Source: Methylacidiphilales bacterium
GTDB lineage: Bacteria > Verrucomicrobiota > Verrucomicrobiia > Methylacidiphilales > UBA1321
Direction of reading: 5' to 3'
DNA length: 64,000 bases
Assembly (NCBI GenBank): GCA_021272165.1
Contig: JAJSLK010000083.1
Span: 1-64,000, forward strand
Shown here one piece after another: positions 33,546 through 41,744 of this stretch (positions are counted from its first letter, which is position 1; every line of letters starts with the position of its first letter). Below the pieces are notes generated by a model. It saw only the letters and a list, made by a program, of their open reading frames with translations, was not told the DNA's origin and ran no database searches. Position numbers and translations under genes: made by a program.

Positions 33546-36015
33546 CGCGCCGAAGCCCGAAGGCACCTCTCCATCGATTCCTCCGGCCAAAAAGGGGCCG
33601 GGAGGGAAGATCGTGGTGATGCTTTCTTCCGTGGCGAAACCTGCGCCTGGGTCCTTTGTCGTGGAAGCCGAGCCGCCGAAGACAGTCGTCCGCCCGCCGC
33701 CCCTCCCGGCCAAAAGTTCCGAGCCGGTCCGCGCGCTTCCTTTGCCGGGGACGAAGGCCAAGCCGCCGCCTCTGCCGGTCAAGACCGCGGCGGACCCGGT
33801 CAAAATTGAAGCGAAGAAAGCGGAGATCAAGACCGTCCCCCCGATTAAACTTAATCCCTCTTCGCTCGGCACGGCTTCTTCCGGGGAATCGATTTTTGCT
33901 GATGCCGATACCCCCGCCGCGCCGACTGAATCGGTGCCGCAGGGATGGAAAAAATTGGAGCCGGGGGAATTGGAGCCTTTTGAGGGCGACTTCAATAGTC
34001 TCGATGTTTTTGGGCTGAAGCCCAATACCAAATCGGTTGAGGTTCCACCGGGACTGATTCCCGAGACCAAACCGGAGGAGAAGAAGGAAGGGCCCGCGCC
34101 GATTCCATCTGCGCCTGCACCATTGATCGAGACCAAGGTCCCGCCGGTTCCCGAGATCAAACCGGAGGAGAAGAAAGAAGGGCCCGCGCCGATTCCATCT
34201 GCGCCTGCACCGTTGATCGAGACCAAGGCCCCGCCGGTTCCGGATACCAAACCTGAGGAGAAGAAAAAAGAGGAGCCCCAGCCCATTACGGTGGTGGCGA
34301 AGCCCAAGGGACCGCCGCCCTTGCCGGTATTGAAACCGGCCACGCCCCAGGTGGTGCATCAGGCGCCCCCGTTGCTGGAAAAATCGCCCGCCCAGGTGGC
34401 CGAAAAACTGCCCGCACCGCATCTTCCAGACGAAGCCGGCAAGGAAGAACCTGCACCCAAACCGGCTGAGCTATCCGAGGCATCGGGGGCTCCGAAGGCC
34501 CCGGCCATGCTCAAGAGCGAGCCACCGGCAGTGGTGAACAAGCAGCCCGTATTACCCTCCAAGGCTGTTACCGGACCCATTATCTTGCGCCAGGGGCCCG
34601 CTCCGGTCGCACTGCCCACAGTCGCCAAACCGAAGGAGCCCGAATCGATCAAGGTTGTCGATGCCAAGCCCGCGTTGCGTCCCCCCGTCCTGCCCAGTAA
34701 GGCCTTGGTACAGCCCAAGCCCGTCGAGGCGGATAAAACTCCGGTGCCGATTGAGCCCGCGAAAAAGGTCGCCAAGGTTAAACCAGCGGAAAAAATGCCA
34801 GCGATTGTTCCTGCTGCACCCGCCAAGAAAGCGCCATTGCCGCTGACCCGCGTCGAACGCGCACACCGGCGGCGCGTCGTGGAGACGGTCACATTTTATG
34901 TGGTACTGGCGGTTACGGGCATCCTGCTTTTTGTCGGCGGTCTTCGCTTTGGCCGGGAAACTATCCTGGAGGGACAGGTGATTCCGCCCACGGGCATGAC
35001 GCTGGGCAATGAAGTCTGGATCGTGGGCGATTTTCGGATGCAGGCCTCAGGGGTGGCCGAGGACCTGGCTGCGGATCGGACGCCGCTGCGGCAGGAAATC
35101 CAGGAGCGGCTTGACCATTTCCAGCATGTGCAGGGTGACATTGCCGCCCGGGACGAACGCATCCGGCTTTTGCAGCAGCAGATCCAAAATTCCAAGGACG
35201 AGGTGATTGGCATCGTCAAGCAGGCGCGGGACGCGACGCAGCAGTTGTGGGATGGGCCGGGAGCCGATCTCGACAACGAATACAACGACCGGCTGGACCA
35301 GTTGGGCCAGGCGATCGCCGACCGGGCCAAATCGCTCAACCTGAATTATCAGCCCGACGAGACCTATCATTCGCCGGAAGTGTGGGCCAACGCCTATCGA
35401 TTAGCTCTCTACGGGATCACCGGCAAGGTCGACGGCGCGAAGGAATTGCAATGGTTGGGCGACCAGATGAAGCAGTGGCGCGATTATCAAAAATCGATTG
35501 ATGACAAGAAGGAGGCGTTGCGGGAAAAGGCGGCTCAGCTCAAGCTTGATCCGGCGCCGAAAATCACCGATCTCAACAACAAGATCGAGGACTTGCAGCA
35601 TCACATCGACAGCACCCTGGCTGAGGAGGAGCCGCTCAAGGCGGAGTTACAGCAGGCGCAGACCGATTTGGCGACGGCGCAGGCGAACGAGGCCGGGCTC
35701 GATGACAAATATTACAAGCAGCTTTACGCCTTGCCGGAGGGGAACATCACCGACCGTCTGTCTTTGAGAAATAATGGGCGCTTTACTTGGAATGATCTCG
35801 AACGGAACAAGCCGTTCCTGGAAGGGGAGAGCGTGCACTATTACTGGATTTTTGCGCGGGCCACGCGGATGTCGGACAATCGGCAATACTGGGCGCTCGG
35901 TCGGATCGGGTTGAGGAAGAATGAGAATCTCCAGATGGTGATCGAACCAGACGGATTTGTTTCGACGAAATCGATCCTGCGGCCCGATCTGTCGCCGGAT
36001 GAACAGGCGCAGTAA
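33535..36015 (+). CDS. Large proline-rich membrane protein with coiled-coil exoplasmic domain
   Basis: The 826-residue protein has a long cytoplasmic proline/lysine-rich region (1-440). It includes 2.4 copies of a 30-residue repeat starting at residue 176 (PETKPEEKKEGPAPIPSAPA, then PLIETKVPPV). One membrane segment lies near 447-467 (VTFYVVLAVTGILLFVGGL). The exoplasmic part is rich in glutamine and charged heptads (about 500-720) typical of coiled coils, and ends in a compact domain (NNGRFTWNDLERNKPFLEGESVHYYWIFARA). The ATG at 33535 overlaps the previous stop and is favoured over upstream starts in that gene. Function not recognised. Confidence 0.8.
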   Translation: MTDNAPKPEGTSPSIPPAKKGPGGKIVVMLSSVAKPAPGSFVVEAEPPKTVVRPPPLPAKSSEPVRALPLPGTKAKPPPLPVKTAADPVKIEAKKAEIKTVPPIKLNPSSLGTASSGESIFADADTPAAPTESVPQGWKKLEPGELEPFEGDFNSLDVFGLKPNTKSVEVPPGLIPETKPEEKKEGPAPIPSAPAPLIETKVPPVPEIKPEEKKEGPAPIPSAPAPLIETKAPPVPDTKPEEKKKEEPQPITVVAKPKGPPPLPVLKPATPQVVHQAPPLLEKSPAQVAEKLPAPHLPDEAGKEEPAPKPAELSEASGAPKAPAMLKSEPPAVVNKQPVLPSKAVTGPIILRQGPAPVALPTVAKPKEPESIKVVDAKPALRPPVLPSKALVQPKPVEADKTPVPIEPAKKVAKVKPAEKMPAIVPAAPAKKAPLPLTRVERAHRRRVVETVTFYVVLAVTGILLFVGGLRFGRETILEGQVIPPTGMTLGNEVWIVGDFRMQASGVAEDLAADRTPLRQEIQERLDHFQHVQGDIAARDERIRLLQQQIQNSKDEVIGIVKQARDATQQLWDGPGADLDNEYNDRLDQLGQAIADRAKSLNLNYQPDETYHSPEVWANAYRLALYGITGKVDGAKELQWLGDQMKQWRDYQKSIDDKKEALREKAAQLKLDPAPKITDLNNKIEDLQHHIDSTLAEEEPLKAELQQAQTDLATAQANEAGLDDKYYKQLYALPEGNITDRLSLRNNGRFTWNDLERNKPFLEGESVHYYWIFARATRMSDNRQYWALGRIGLRKNENLQMVIEPDGFVSTKSILRPDLSPDEQAQ
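34060..34275 (+). repeat. 90-bp tandem repeat within the proline-rich gene
   Basis: Two full 90-base units (34060-34149, 34150-34239) differ at only a few positions, and a partial third unit follows. Each encodes 30 residues beginning P-E-x-K-P-E-E-K-K. Confidence 0.85.
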
Positions 36016-36859
36016 AATCACGCCACACCGAAAGGCTGTGACTTGGCGCTGGCGGCGTTGGATCGAACCCTTGGCCCGCGAAGTCTGGACCGGGCGTTTG
36101 GAGGCCATGGGCGGGGTGACGTGGGCGGCGATCGAGAAGCCGGGGCGGTCGCGCATTCTGCTGGAAGCCTATGCGCAGGAGCGTTCCACTGTTTCCTCAC
36201 TCCAGCAACGGCACGGAGGAAGCGTCCGGGCGGTGCAGGCCCGCGAATGGATGACGGCAAAAATGGGAAAGCCGATCCGGATCGGCACGCGGCTGGAGAT
36301 TGTCGAGGATCGCGCGCGGCGAGGGGCGACGGGGCTGCCGCGATTGGTCATTCCCCATGGCATGGCCTTCGGCAGCGGCGAGCATGCCACGACGCGAATG
36401 CTATTGCAGGCGCTGGCGCGGCAAAAGGACCTGGACCGGATGCGCGTGCTCGATCTTGGAACAGGCAGCGGTATTTTGGCGCTGGCAGCGAGACGGTTCG
36501 GTGGAAAGAAGATCGTCGCGACCGATTTTGACGCGGAAGCAATCAGAACGGCCCGGCAGAATGAGGCGCTTAATTTTTTGACACCGCTGATTCGCTGGCA
36601 GTGCGCCGACGTAAAAAAACTTCGGGCCACGGCCCGGTACGATCTTATCATCGCCAATCTTTTCAGTGGAATTTTGATCGAGGCGGCGCCGCAAATCAGC
36701 CGGGCGTTGTCGCAGGGCGGAGCCTTGTGGCTGAGCGGGATCCTGCGGTCGCAGCAGCAGGAAGTGGCGGTGGCTTACCGCCGGTGCGGATTGCGTTTGG
36801 TTAAGACAACGACCCGGGGCAAGTGGGTGATGCAGCAGTGGGCTACATCCCCAGGTTGA
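35999..36859 (+). CDS. prmA: Ribosomal protein L11 methyltransferase
   Basis: PrmA methylates lysines of ribosomal protein L11. The 286-residue protein has the family core: LVIPHGMAFGSGEHATTRMLLQAL, SAM-binding VLDLGTGSGILALAARRFGG, ATDFDAEAIRTARQNEALN and DLIIANLFSGILIEAAPQI. SGILRSQQQEVAVAY near the end is also typical. The ATG at 35999 overlaps the preceding gene by 17 bases. The N-terminus (MNRRSKITPHRKAVTWRW) is unusually basic. Its 3' end overlaps the opposing DRTGG gene by 17 bases. Confidence 0.93.
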   Translation: MNRRSKITPHRKAVTWRWRRWIEPLAREVWTGRLEAMGGVTWAAIEKPGRSRILLEAYAQERSTVSSLQQRHGGSVRAVQAREWMTAKMGKPIRIGTRLEIVEDRARRGATGLPRLVIPHGMAFGSGEHATTRMLLQALARQKDLDRMRVLDLGTGSGILALAARRFGGKKIVATDFDAEAIRTARQNEALNFLTPLIRWQCADVKKLRATARYDLIIANLFSGILIEAAPQISRALSQGGALWLSGILRSQQQEVAVAYRRCGLRLVKTTTRGKWVMQQWATSPG

Positions 36860-38039
36860 GCTGGCGCTCGAAGGCGGGGTCCTGCTGTTGAATAAGATCG
36901 ACGATGCGGTCGACCTGCACGTGTTCCTGAACGAGTTTCTGGATGAGGCCGATTTTGTCATGGTCGCCGACCTCGGTCTTGACCGTCATGCGCGCGATGG
37001 CGGTGGTGGCGGTGGAAATATCGGCATGAGTGGAGATGAAGGGGATTGAACGCTGACGAATGAGCTCCACGACACTTTCATGCGGCAGGATGCCATCGGT
37101 CAGTACGACGCCGGCGAGGTGGCCGCGTGGGGCCATCTTGGTGTCCTCGTTGAGGATCATCATGATGAGGTCCTCGCGGTCGCCGGGGGTGATGATGAGG
37201 GTACCGGGCGTGAAAAGCCGTCCCGCATTGCGCAGGGAAATGGCACCGACGCCGAGGCGGGCGATGCGGCGGCGCTTGTGCTGGACACCGGCGATGAATT
37301 CGCCCTTGATCTGCACGCAGGCCTGGTTGACGGTCGGTTTGTAAAGCTCGGTATGGAGCGGAATCATGCCGAGCAGAGGCAGGCCGAGCTTGGCGAGGCC
37401 AAGGGTGGTGTATTCCTTGAGCATGGCCATTTTCTCGGGCACGACCTTGTTGATGACCGCGCCGATGACTTCGACGCCCTGCTTTTCAAAGAGTGCCAGA
37501 TTGAGGCTGATTTCGTCGATGGGCCGTCCGATGCCCGCGCGGCTGACGATGATGACCTTGCTCCGGAGAAGTTTGGCGACGGTGGCGTTGGAGAGATCGA
37601 AGACGCTGCCGACGCCGGCGTGGCCGGTGCCCTCGATAATAATGAAGTCCTTTTCCCAGGCCGATTCGTCGAAGGCGGCGCGGACGCGGTCGTGGAGTTG
37701 GTGGGTGATACCGCCGGAGAGATAGCGGCGGGTGAAGTCTGGCTCAACGGCGATTGGGCTCATGGCCCGCAACGGCGTATGGGGATGGTAGGTGTCGTTG
37801 ATGAGAACGGTGTCCTCGTCGATCTTGGCGCCTTCGACTTCAACAAAGCGCTGCCCGACCGGCTTGATGTAGCCGATGCGGGGAAAGCGCTGCTGGAGGG
37901 CGGCGAAAAGTCCAACGGAGGTCGTCGTCTTGCCATCGTCCATGCGCGTGGCGGCGACGAAAATGCGTGGCGTGACGGTATTGCGTAGGACCCGCTCGGG
38001 AAGATTTGCGTTGGGTTCGAGGAAAACGGAGTTGGCCAT
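36843..38039 (-). CDS. BioD-like/DRTGG domain protein, N-terminal part of a split Pta
   Basis: The 398-residue protein has a P-loop NTPase of the dethiobiotin-synthetase type (FVAATRMDDGKTTTSVGLFAAL, YIKPVGQ, IIIEGTGHAGVGSVFDLSNA) and a DRTGG domain at about 215-320. In E. coli these are the regulatory N-terminal domains of one long phosphate acetyltransferase, which is a separate shorter gene here at 38363. The two genes face the same way and are 323 bases apart, with a palindromic repeat element between them. A role in sensing or regulating acetyl-CoA/acetyl-phosphate flux is inferred. A final C-terminal segment (DKIGLIQKLVQEHVQVDRI) may mediate oligomerisation. Confidence 0.85.
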   Translation of the reverse strand: MANSVFLEPNANLPERVLRNTVTPRIFVAATRMDDGKTTTSVGLFAALQQRFPRIGYIKPVGQRFVEVEGAKIDEDTVLINDTYHPHTPLRAMSPIAVEPDFTRRYLSGGITHQLHDRVRAAFDESAWEKDFIIIEGTGHAGVGSVFDLSNATVAKLLRSKVIIVSRAGIGRPIDEISLNLALFEKQGVEVIGAVINKVVPEKMAMLKEYTTLGLAKLGLPLLGMIPLHTELYKPTVNQACVQIKGEFIAGVQHKRRRIARLGVGAISLRNAGRLFTPGTLIITPGDREDLIMMILNEDTKMAPRGHLAGVVLTDGILPHESVVELIRQRSIPFISTHADISTATTAIARMTVKTEVGDHDKIGLIQKLVQEHVQVDRIVDLIQQQDPAFERQLNLGM

Positions 38040-38362
38040 GCGAACGAGTTAAGCGCTCAGGCTAGGACTCTTATCAAAAGTAGACAAGGGCCGCGTTGCA
38101 TTTCCCACAGCCTTCCGGCAAGGCGCGAGAGAGGGAGTGATGCCTTTGCGCATCTCGACCGAAGGAGCAACGCTGCGGGAAGGCTGTGGGAAAACAACCC
38201 GAAGGGGCCGGGGTTCCTTTGGCCGGCGGCTATGCTCCTCGCTCGGCTCCGTGCCGCCGGGCCAAAATCTCCTCCGGCGCGACCCATGGCTACTTTTGAT
38301 AGGAGTCCCCACCGGCTTGGCGCAAAAATGAAGGCATTCGCGAATGTCGCCTTGCGGCTGAT
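38040..38362. other. Intergenic region between DRTGG gene and pta, mostly a palindromic repeat element
   Basis: These 323 bases hold no convincing gene. The stretch 38065-38308 is a structured element described separately. The rest (38309-38362) is pta trailer DNA and 38040-38064 is leader DNA of the downstream gene. Confidence 0.7.
38065..38308. repeat. Composite palindromic repeat element, two units in opposite orientation
   Basis: Left end GGACTCTTATCAAAAGTAG (38065-38083) and right end (38290-38308) are inverted copies matching at 18 of 19 bases. Inside, a perfect 16-bp inverted pair lies at 38101-38116 and 38178-38193, and a 13-bp pair with one bulge at 38218-38230 and 38253-38266. The right half read in reverse is colinear for about 80 bases with the element at 58434. 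It therefore looks like two units of one family joined tail to tail, MITE- or REP-like, with no coding capacity. Confidence 0.8.
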
Positions 38363-39430
38363 TCAAGCGATAACCGGCGCGGGATTGTACCGGCCCGCGC
38401 CCTGGTCGGGATAAAGCCGGCGGTATTCGACCGCCTGCAGACCGATGATGGCCGCAACCCCAACGATTTCATGGATGCTGGCGCCGCGGGAAAGATCGGC
38501 AGCCGGTTTGTCGAGGCCGAGGAGGATCTGGCCGTAGACCTCGCCGCCGGCGAGCCGCTGGACCAGCTTCATGGCGATGTTGCCGGAGTTCAGGTCGGGA
38601 AAGACCATCACGTTGGCCTGACCCGCAACGGGGCTGCCCGGGGCCTTGATCTCGGCGATTTCCTTGACCAGGGCGGTGTCGACCTGCAGTTCGCCATCGA
38701 CTTCGCCGGTCTGCATCTTTTCGAAAAGCTGCTGCTTGGCGAGCGCAGTGGCGGCGACAATCTTTTCGGTGTCCTGGGTCTGGGCCGAGCCCTTGGTTGA
38801 GTAGGAAAGCATGGCGACGCGGGGAACGGCCCCGGTTAACTGCCGGAAAAGCCGCGCCGATTCGATGGCGATGCCGGCAAGCTGGTCGACGTTGGGATTC
38901 GGGATGACGCCGCAATCAGCGAAGGTGAAAACGCCCTTTTCGCCATATTTCTGGTCGGGCACCTGGAGCACAACGCATGAGGAGATCGACTTGATGCCGG
39001 GGAGGGGCTTGATGAGCTGGAAGAGAGGGCGGAGAATGCTCCCCGAGTTGGAGGTCGCGCCGCCGACGAGGCCATCGACCTGCCCGTTCTGGAGCATGAG
39101 CGCCCCGAAATAGTTGGGATTGAGGACGATCTTTTGCGCGTCGGGATCGGCGATGCCCTTGTAACGGGCGAGGCTGGCGAGGCGCTTGGTGAAGAGGGGC
39201 AGATCCTCGGCCTTTTCCGGGTCGATGATGTGGATCTTGTTCAGGGAGACCTTCGCCTTTTCGGCGGCGGCTTCCACCGCTTCCTTTTTGCCCAGGAGCA
39301 CGGCGACACCGAGCCGGAGCTGCACGAATTCCGACGCGGCGGTCAGGATACGGGGCTCGGTTCCTTCAGGGAAAAGGATGCGCTTGGGATGCTGTCGAAG
39401 CTTTTCGAAGACGCTTTCGATAAATTTCAT
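38363..39430 (-). CDS. pta: Phosphate acetyltransferase
   Basis: Pta interconverts acetyl-CoA and acetyl phosphate. The 355-residue protein is the catalytic PTA_PTB domain alone: RILFPEGTEPRILTAASEF, GLVGGATSNSGSILRPLFQLI, FTFADCGVIPNPNVDQLAGIAI, ARVAMLSYSTKGSAQTQ-like (VAMLSYSTKGSAQTQDTEKI) and NVMVFPDLNSGNIAMKLVQRLAG. Its length matches short Pta enzymes. ackA is not in the window. A 14-bp perfect palindrome lies at 39501-39514, upstream of its start. Confidence 0.95.
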   Translation of the reverse strand: MKFIESVFEKLRQHPKRILFPEGTEPRILTAASEFVQLRLGVAVLLGKKEAVEAAAEKAKVSLNKIHIIDPEKAEDLPLFTKRLASLARYKGIADPDAQKIVLNPNYFGALMLQNGQVDGLVGGATSNSGSILRPLFQLIKPLPGIKSISSCVVLQVPDQKYGEKGVFTFADCGVIPNPNVDQLAGIAIESARLFRQLTGAVPRVAMLSYSTKGSAQTQDTEKIVAATALAKQQLFEKMQTGEVDGELQVDTALVKEIAEIKAPGSPVAGQANVMVFPDLNSGNIAMKLVQRLAGGEVYGQILLGLDKPAADLSRGASIHEIVGVAAIIGLQAVEYRRLYPDQGAGRYNPAPVIA

Positions 39431-39500
39431 TGGGAAAGTGGGACTGTCAGTTCGTCAGGTGCCCGGGAGACGATAAGAAGGTTAAATCAGTGGCAAAGGC

Positions 39501-39514
39501 CATGAAATTTCATG
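39501..39514. promoter_or_regulatory. Perfect palindrome upstream of pta
   Basis: CATGAAATTTCATG is a perfect 14-base palindrome, 71 bases before the pta start and within its likely promoter region. It may be an operator; no regulator gene with a matching site is known to me. Confidence 0.35.
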
Positions 39515-39598
39515 CCTATTAAGCAGGTCAGCTTAGGGGCTTTCGGAAAAGGTGTCGAGAAATCTTGAATTAGCCCGTGCTCACTTTTAATTACTCCT

Positions 39599-39916
39599 TC
39601 AGTAACGTTTCATGGAGGGATTGACCTGGAGGGCCCAGGCGTCGATGCCCCCGGTGAGGTTTATGACGTTGGAGAAGCCCTGGGCCTTCAAAAAGCCCTG
39701 GGCCCGGGCCGAGCGCATGCCATGATGGCAGTAAACAATGACGGTCTCTTCGGGCGAAAGCTCCTGAAGGGCGCGTTGCTGGAACTGGCTGAGGGGGATC
39801 AATTCAGCCTCGGGAATTCGTGCCGTGGCCCATTCGTCAGCTTCGCGCACGTCGATGAGCCGGAAGTCTTTGGCGGCCAGACGGGTTTTAAGTTCAGGGG
39901 CGGTAATAGTCTCCAT
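39599..39916 (-). CDS. Single-domain rhodanese
   Basis: The 105-residue protein matches the GlpE/PspE type of single rhodanese domain: ITAPELKTRLAAKDFRLIDVREADEWATARIPEAELIPL in parts, active-site loop VYCHHGMRSARA with the cysteine near residue 66, and FSNVINLTGGIDAWA. Such enzymes move sulfane sulfur to cyanide or other acceptors. The ATG at 39916 is used because the domain starts at once; a longer form from 39982 adds a basic stretch. It has no evident operon partner. Confidence 0.9.
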   Translation of the reverse strand: METITAPELKTRLAAKDFRLIDVREADEWATARIPEAELIPLSQFQQRALQELSPEETVIVYCHHGMRSARAQGFLKAQGFSNVINLTGGIDAWALQVNPSMKRY

Positions 39917-40058
39917 ATGAAGGGAAAACGATGTTCGCCGGAAAGGAAATCGATGCAAGTTTGAACGTATGCTGCACGTCATCCAAATGTAACAAACCGT
40001 GGGCTTGCCCAGACGGATGTCTCGGCTACATCTCGATGGAGCTCATTTTTGCAAAAAC

Positions 40059-40763
40059 ATGGTCTATATGATGCAACAACGGATATTGGTCGTCGATGAC
40101 GAGAGCGATGTTCTCGACATGCTCGTCATCAACCTGCGTTCGGCCGGTTTTGTCGTGAGTGTAGCTGAAAATGGCGCCGCGGCGCTGACCCTGGCCCGTA
40201 GCGAATTGCCGGCCCTGATCGTTCTCGATTTGATGCTGCCCCAGATGTCGGGCCTGGAAATTTGCAAGGTATTGAAAGGTGATACAGCCACCCGTCACAT
40301 TCCGATCATCATGCTTACCGCCAAGGCCGAGGAGGTCGACAAGATCGTCGGACTCGAGCTCGGCGCGGATGATTACGTGACCAAGCCGTTCAGCCCGCGG
40401 GAGCTGATCCTGCGCATCAACCGCTCGCTGCGCCGGGGCAAGGAAAAGGTGCCGGGAGTGGAAAAAATCTCCATTGGCGACCTGGTCCTGGATCATGCCC
40501 GTCACGAGGTGATGGTGAAGAACCAGCCGGTCGACCTGACCGCGACTGAATTCCGCCTGCTGGCCATGCTGATGGAACGGAGTGGCCGCGTGCAGGGCCG
40601 TGATCGCCTGCTCAACGATGTCTGGGGTTACGAAAGCGTCATCGACACGCGCACGGTCGACACCCATGTCCGCCGGCTGCGGGAAAAACTGGGCCCGCTG
40701 GCCAATTACATCGAGACAGTCCGCGGCGTTGGCTACCGCATCGGCAAGAACGAAGGGGACTGA
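40059..40763 (+). CDS. PhoB/OmpR-type response regulator
   Basis: Residues about 5-125 are a receiver domain (ILVVDDESDVLDMLVINL, phosphoacceptor Asp in IVLDLMLPQMSGLE, MLTAKAEE, lysine in YVTKPFSPREL). Residues 135-234 are an OmpR-type winged helix (VDLTATEFRLLAMLMERSGRV, DTRTVDTHVRRLREKLG, VRGVGYRI). No histidine kinase gene adjoins it. Starts at 40059, 40068 and 40071 all fit the receiver N-terminus. The sequence is closest in style to PhoB regulators of phosphate starvation, but without its kinase the signal is unknown. Confidence 0.93.
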   Translation: MVYMMQQRILVVDDESDVLDMLVINLRSAGFVVSVAENGAAALTLARSELPALIVLDLMLPQMSGLEICKVLKGDTATRHIPIIMLTAKAEEVDKIVGLELGADDYVTKPFSPRELILRINRSLRRGKEKVPGVEKISIGDLVLDHARHEVMVKNQPVDLTATEFRLLAMLMERSGRVQGRDRLLNDVWGYESVIDTRTVDTHVRRLREKLGPLANYIETVRGVGYRIGKNEGD

Positions 40764-40765
40764 TC

Positions 40766-40794
40766 GTCATCCCTCGACAAGCTCGGGATGACAG
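40766..40794. repeat. Short dispersed repeat, copy B, folding as a hairpin
   Basis: It matches copies A and C over 22 bases. In this copy GTCATCCC (40766-40773) and GGGATGAC (40785-40792) form a perfect 8-bp stem with an 11-base loop. It stands 3 bases after the response regulator stop and could act as its 3' hairpin. Confidence 0.75.
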
Positions 40795-40844
40795 AGCCTT
40801 ATTTTCCCATTGGCAAGTTGGTTGGCATCGCCGAAATTGGGAGG

Positions 40845-41744
40845 ATGGAATCGTCCGCGCCGTTGTTTGCCGTCGAGACTACTGGGCTGACCAAGCGCTA
40901 TCCGCTGACCTGGAAAAGAAAAGTTCTGGTCGCGCTGGACCACCTGAACCTGCAAATCCGGTCTGGCGAGGTATTCGGCCTGCTCGGTCCCAACGGCTCC
41001 GGCAAGAGCACGACGCTCAAGCTGCTGCTCGGCTTGATTGTCCCGAGCGAGGGCGAGGCGCGGGTGTTCGGCCTGCCTCCGGACAGTCTTGATGCGCGCA
41101 GGCGCGTCGGGTTTCTTCCGGAGAATCCCTATTTTTACGGCTTTCTGACCGGCGACGAGACGCTGCGCTTTTATGGCAAACTTTGCGGCGTGGCCGGGGC
41201 GGCGCTGGACAGGCGGGTCGAGGAATTGATCGAGCTCGTCGGCCTGCAAAATGGACGGGAAAGGCCGCTCCGTTCCTATTCCAAGGGGATGTTGCAGCGA
41301 ATCGGGCTGGCGCAGGCGCTCATTCACGATCCGGACCTGCTCTTTCTCGACGAGCCGACGGCGGGAGTCGATCCGCTCGGCTCGGCCCAGATTCGTGACC
41401 TGATCCTGCGGCTGAAAAAGATGGGCAAGACGGTGATTTTTTCGTCCCACCTGCTGGAACAGGTGCAGGAAGTCGCCGATCGTGTCGCGATTTTCTCCCT
41501 GGGCAAAAAGGTGCTCGAGGGTTCGCTGGAATCGCTTTTGACCGAGCGCCAAAGCACGCAGATCCATATTGCGGCCGAGCTCAGCACGGAGCAGGAGGCG
41601 AAGCTGCGGCAGGCGCTCGGACAGGCCGGGCTCGACAGCGCGGCGATACAATTCCAGCGGCCGCAGTTGTCGCTGGAGCAGCTTTATCTCCGCACCGTTC
41701 AGGCCCAGTCGGAAGCCGCGGCGAAGGGAGCCCCGAAGCCATGA
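40845..41744 (+). CDS. ABC transporter ATP-binding protein (ABC-2 exporter type)
   Basis: The 299-residue protein has Walker A FGLLGPNGSGKSTTLKLLLGL, the signature YSKGMLQRIGLAQAL and Walker B LLFLDEPTAGVDPLGSA, with a C-terminal extension of about 85 residues as in drug/antibiotic-type ABC-2 exporters. The ATG at 40845 is preferred because upstream starts would translate the dispersed repeat at 40766-40794. GGGAGG stands directly before the ATG. The end overlaps the permease gene by 4 bases. Substrate unknown. Confidence 0.92.
   Translation: MESSAPLFAVETTGLTKRYPLTWKRKVLVALDHLNLQIRSGEVFGLLGPNGSGKSTTLKLLLGLIVPSEGEARVFGLPPDSLDARRRVGFLPENPYFYGFLTGDETLRFYGKLCGVAGAALDRRVEELIELVGLQNGRERPLRSYSKGMLQRIGLAQALIHDPDLLFLDEPTAGVDPLGSAQIRDLILRLKKMGKTVIFSSHLLEQVQEVADRVAIFSLGKKVLEGSLESLLTERQSTQIHIAAELSTEQEAKLRQALGQAGLDSAAIQFQRPQLSLEQLYLRTVQAQSEAAAKGAPKP

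Noticed and set aside
34060-34275. Tandem repeat considered as a CRISPR-like array
   Set aside because: The units are adjacent 90-base in-frame coding repeats without spacers.
37080-37988. Long open frame antisense to the DRTGG gene
   Set aside because: The opposite strand encodes a complete P-loop and DRTGG protein; the antisense frame has no motif.
38049-38366. Open frames inside the palindromic element
   Set aside because: They exist on both strands because of the inverted structure and have no protein-like pattern.
40788-40844. Upstream start for the ABC ATPase
   Set aside because: It would translate part of the dispersed repeat; family sequence starts after 40845.
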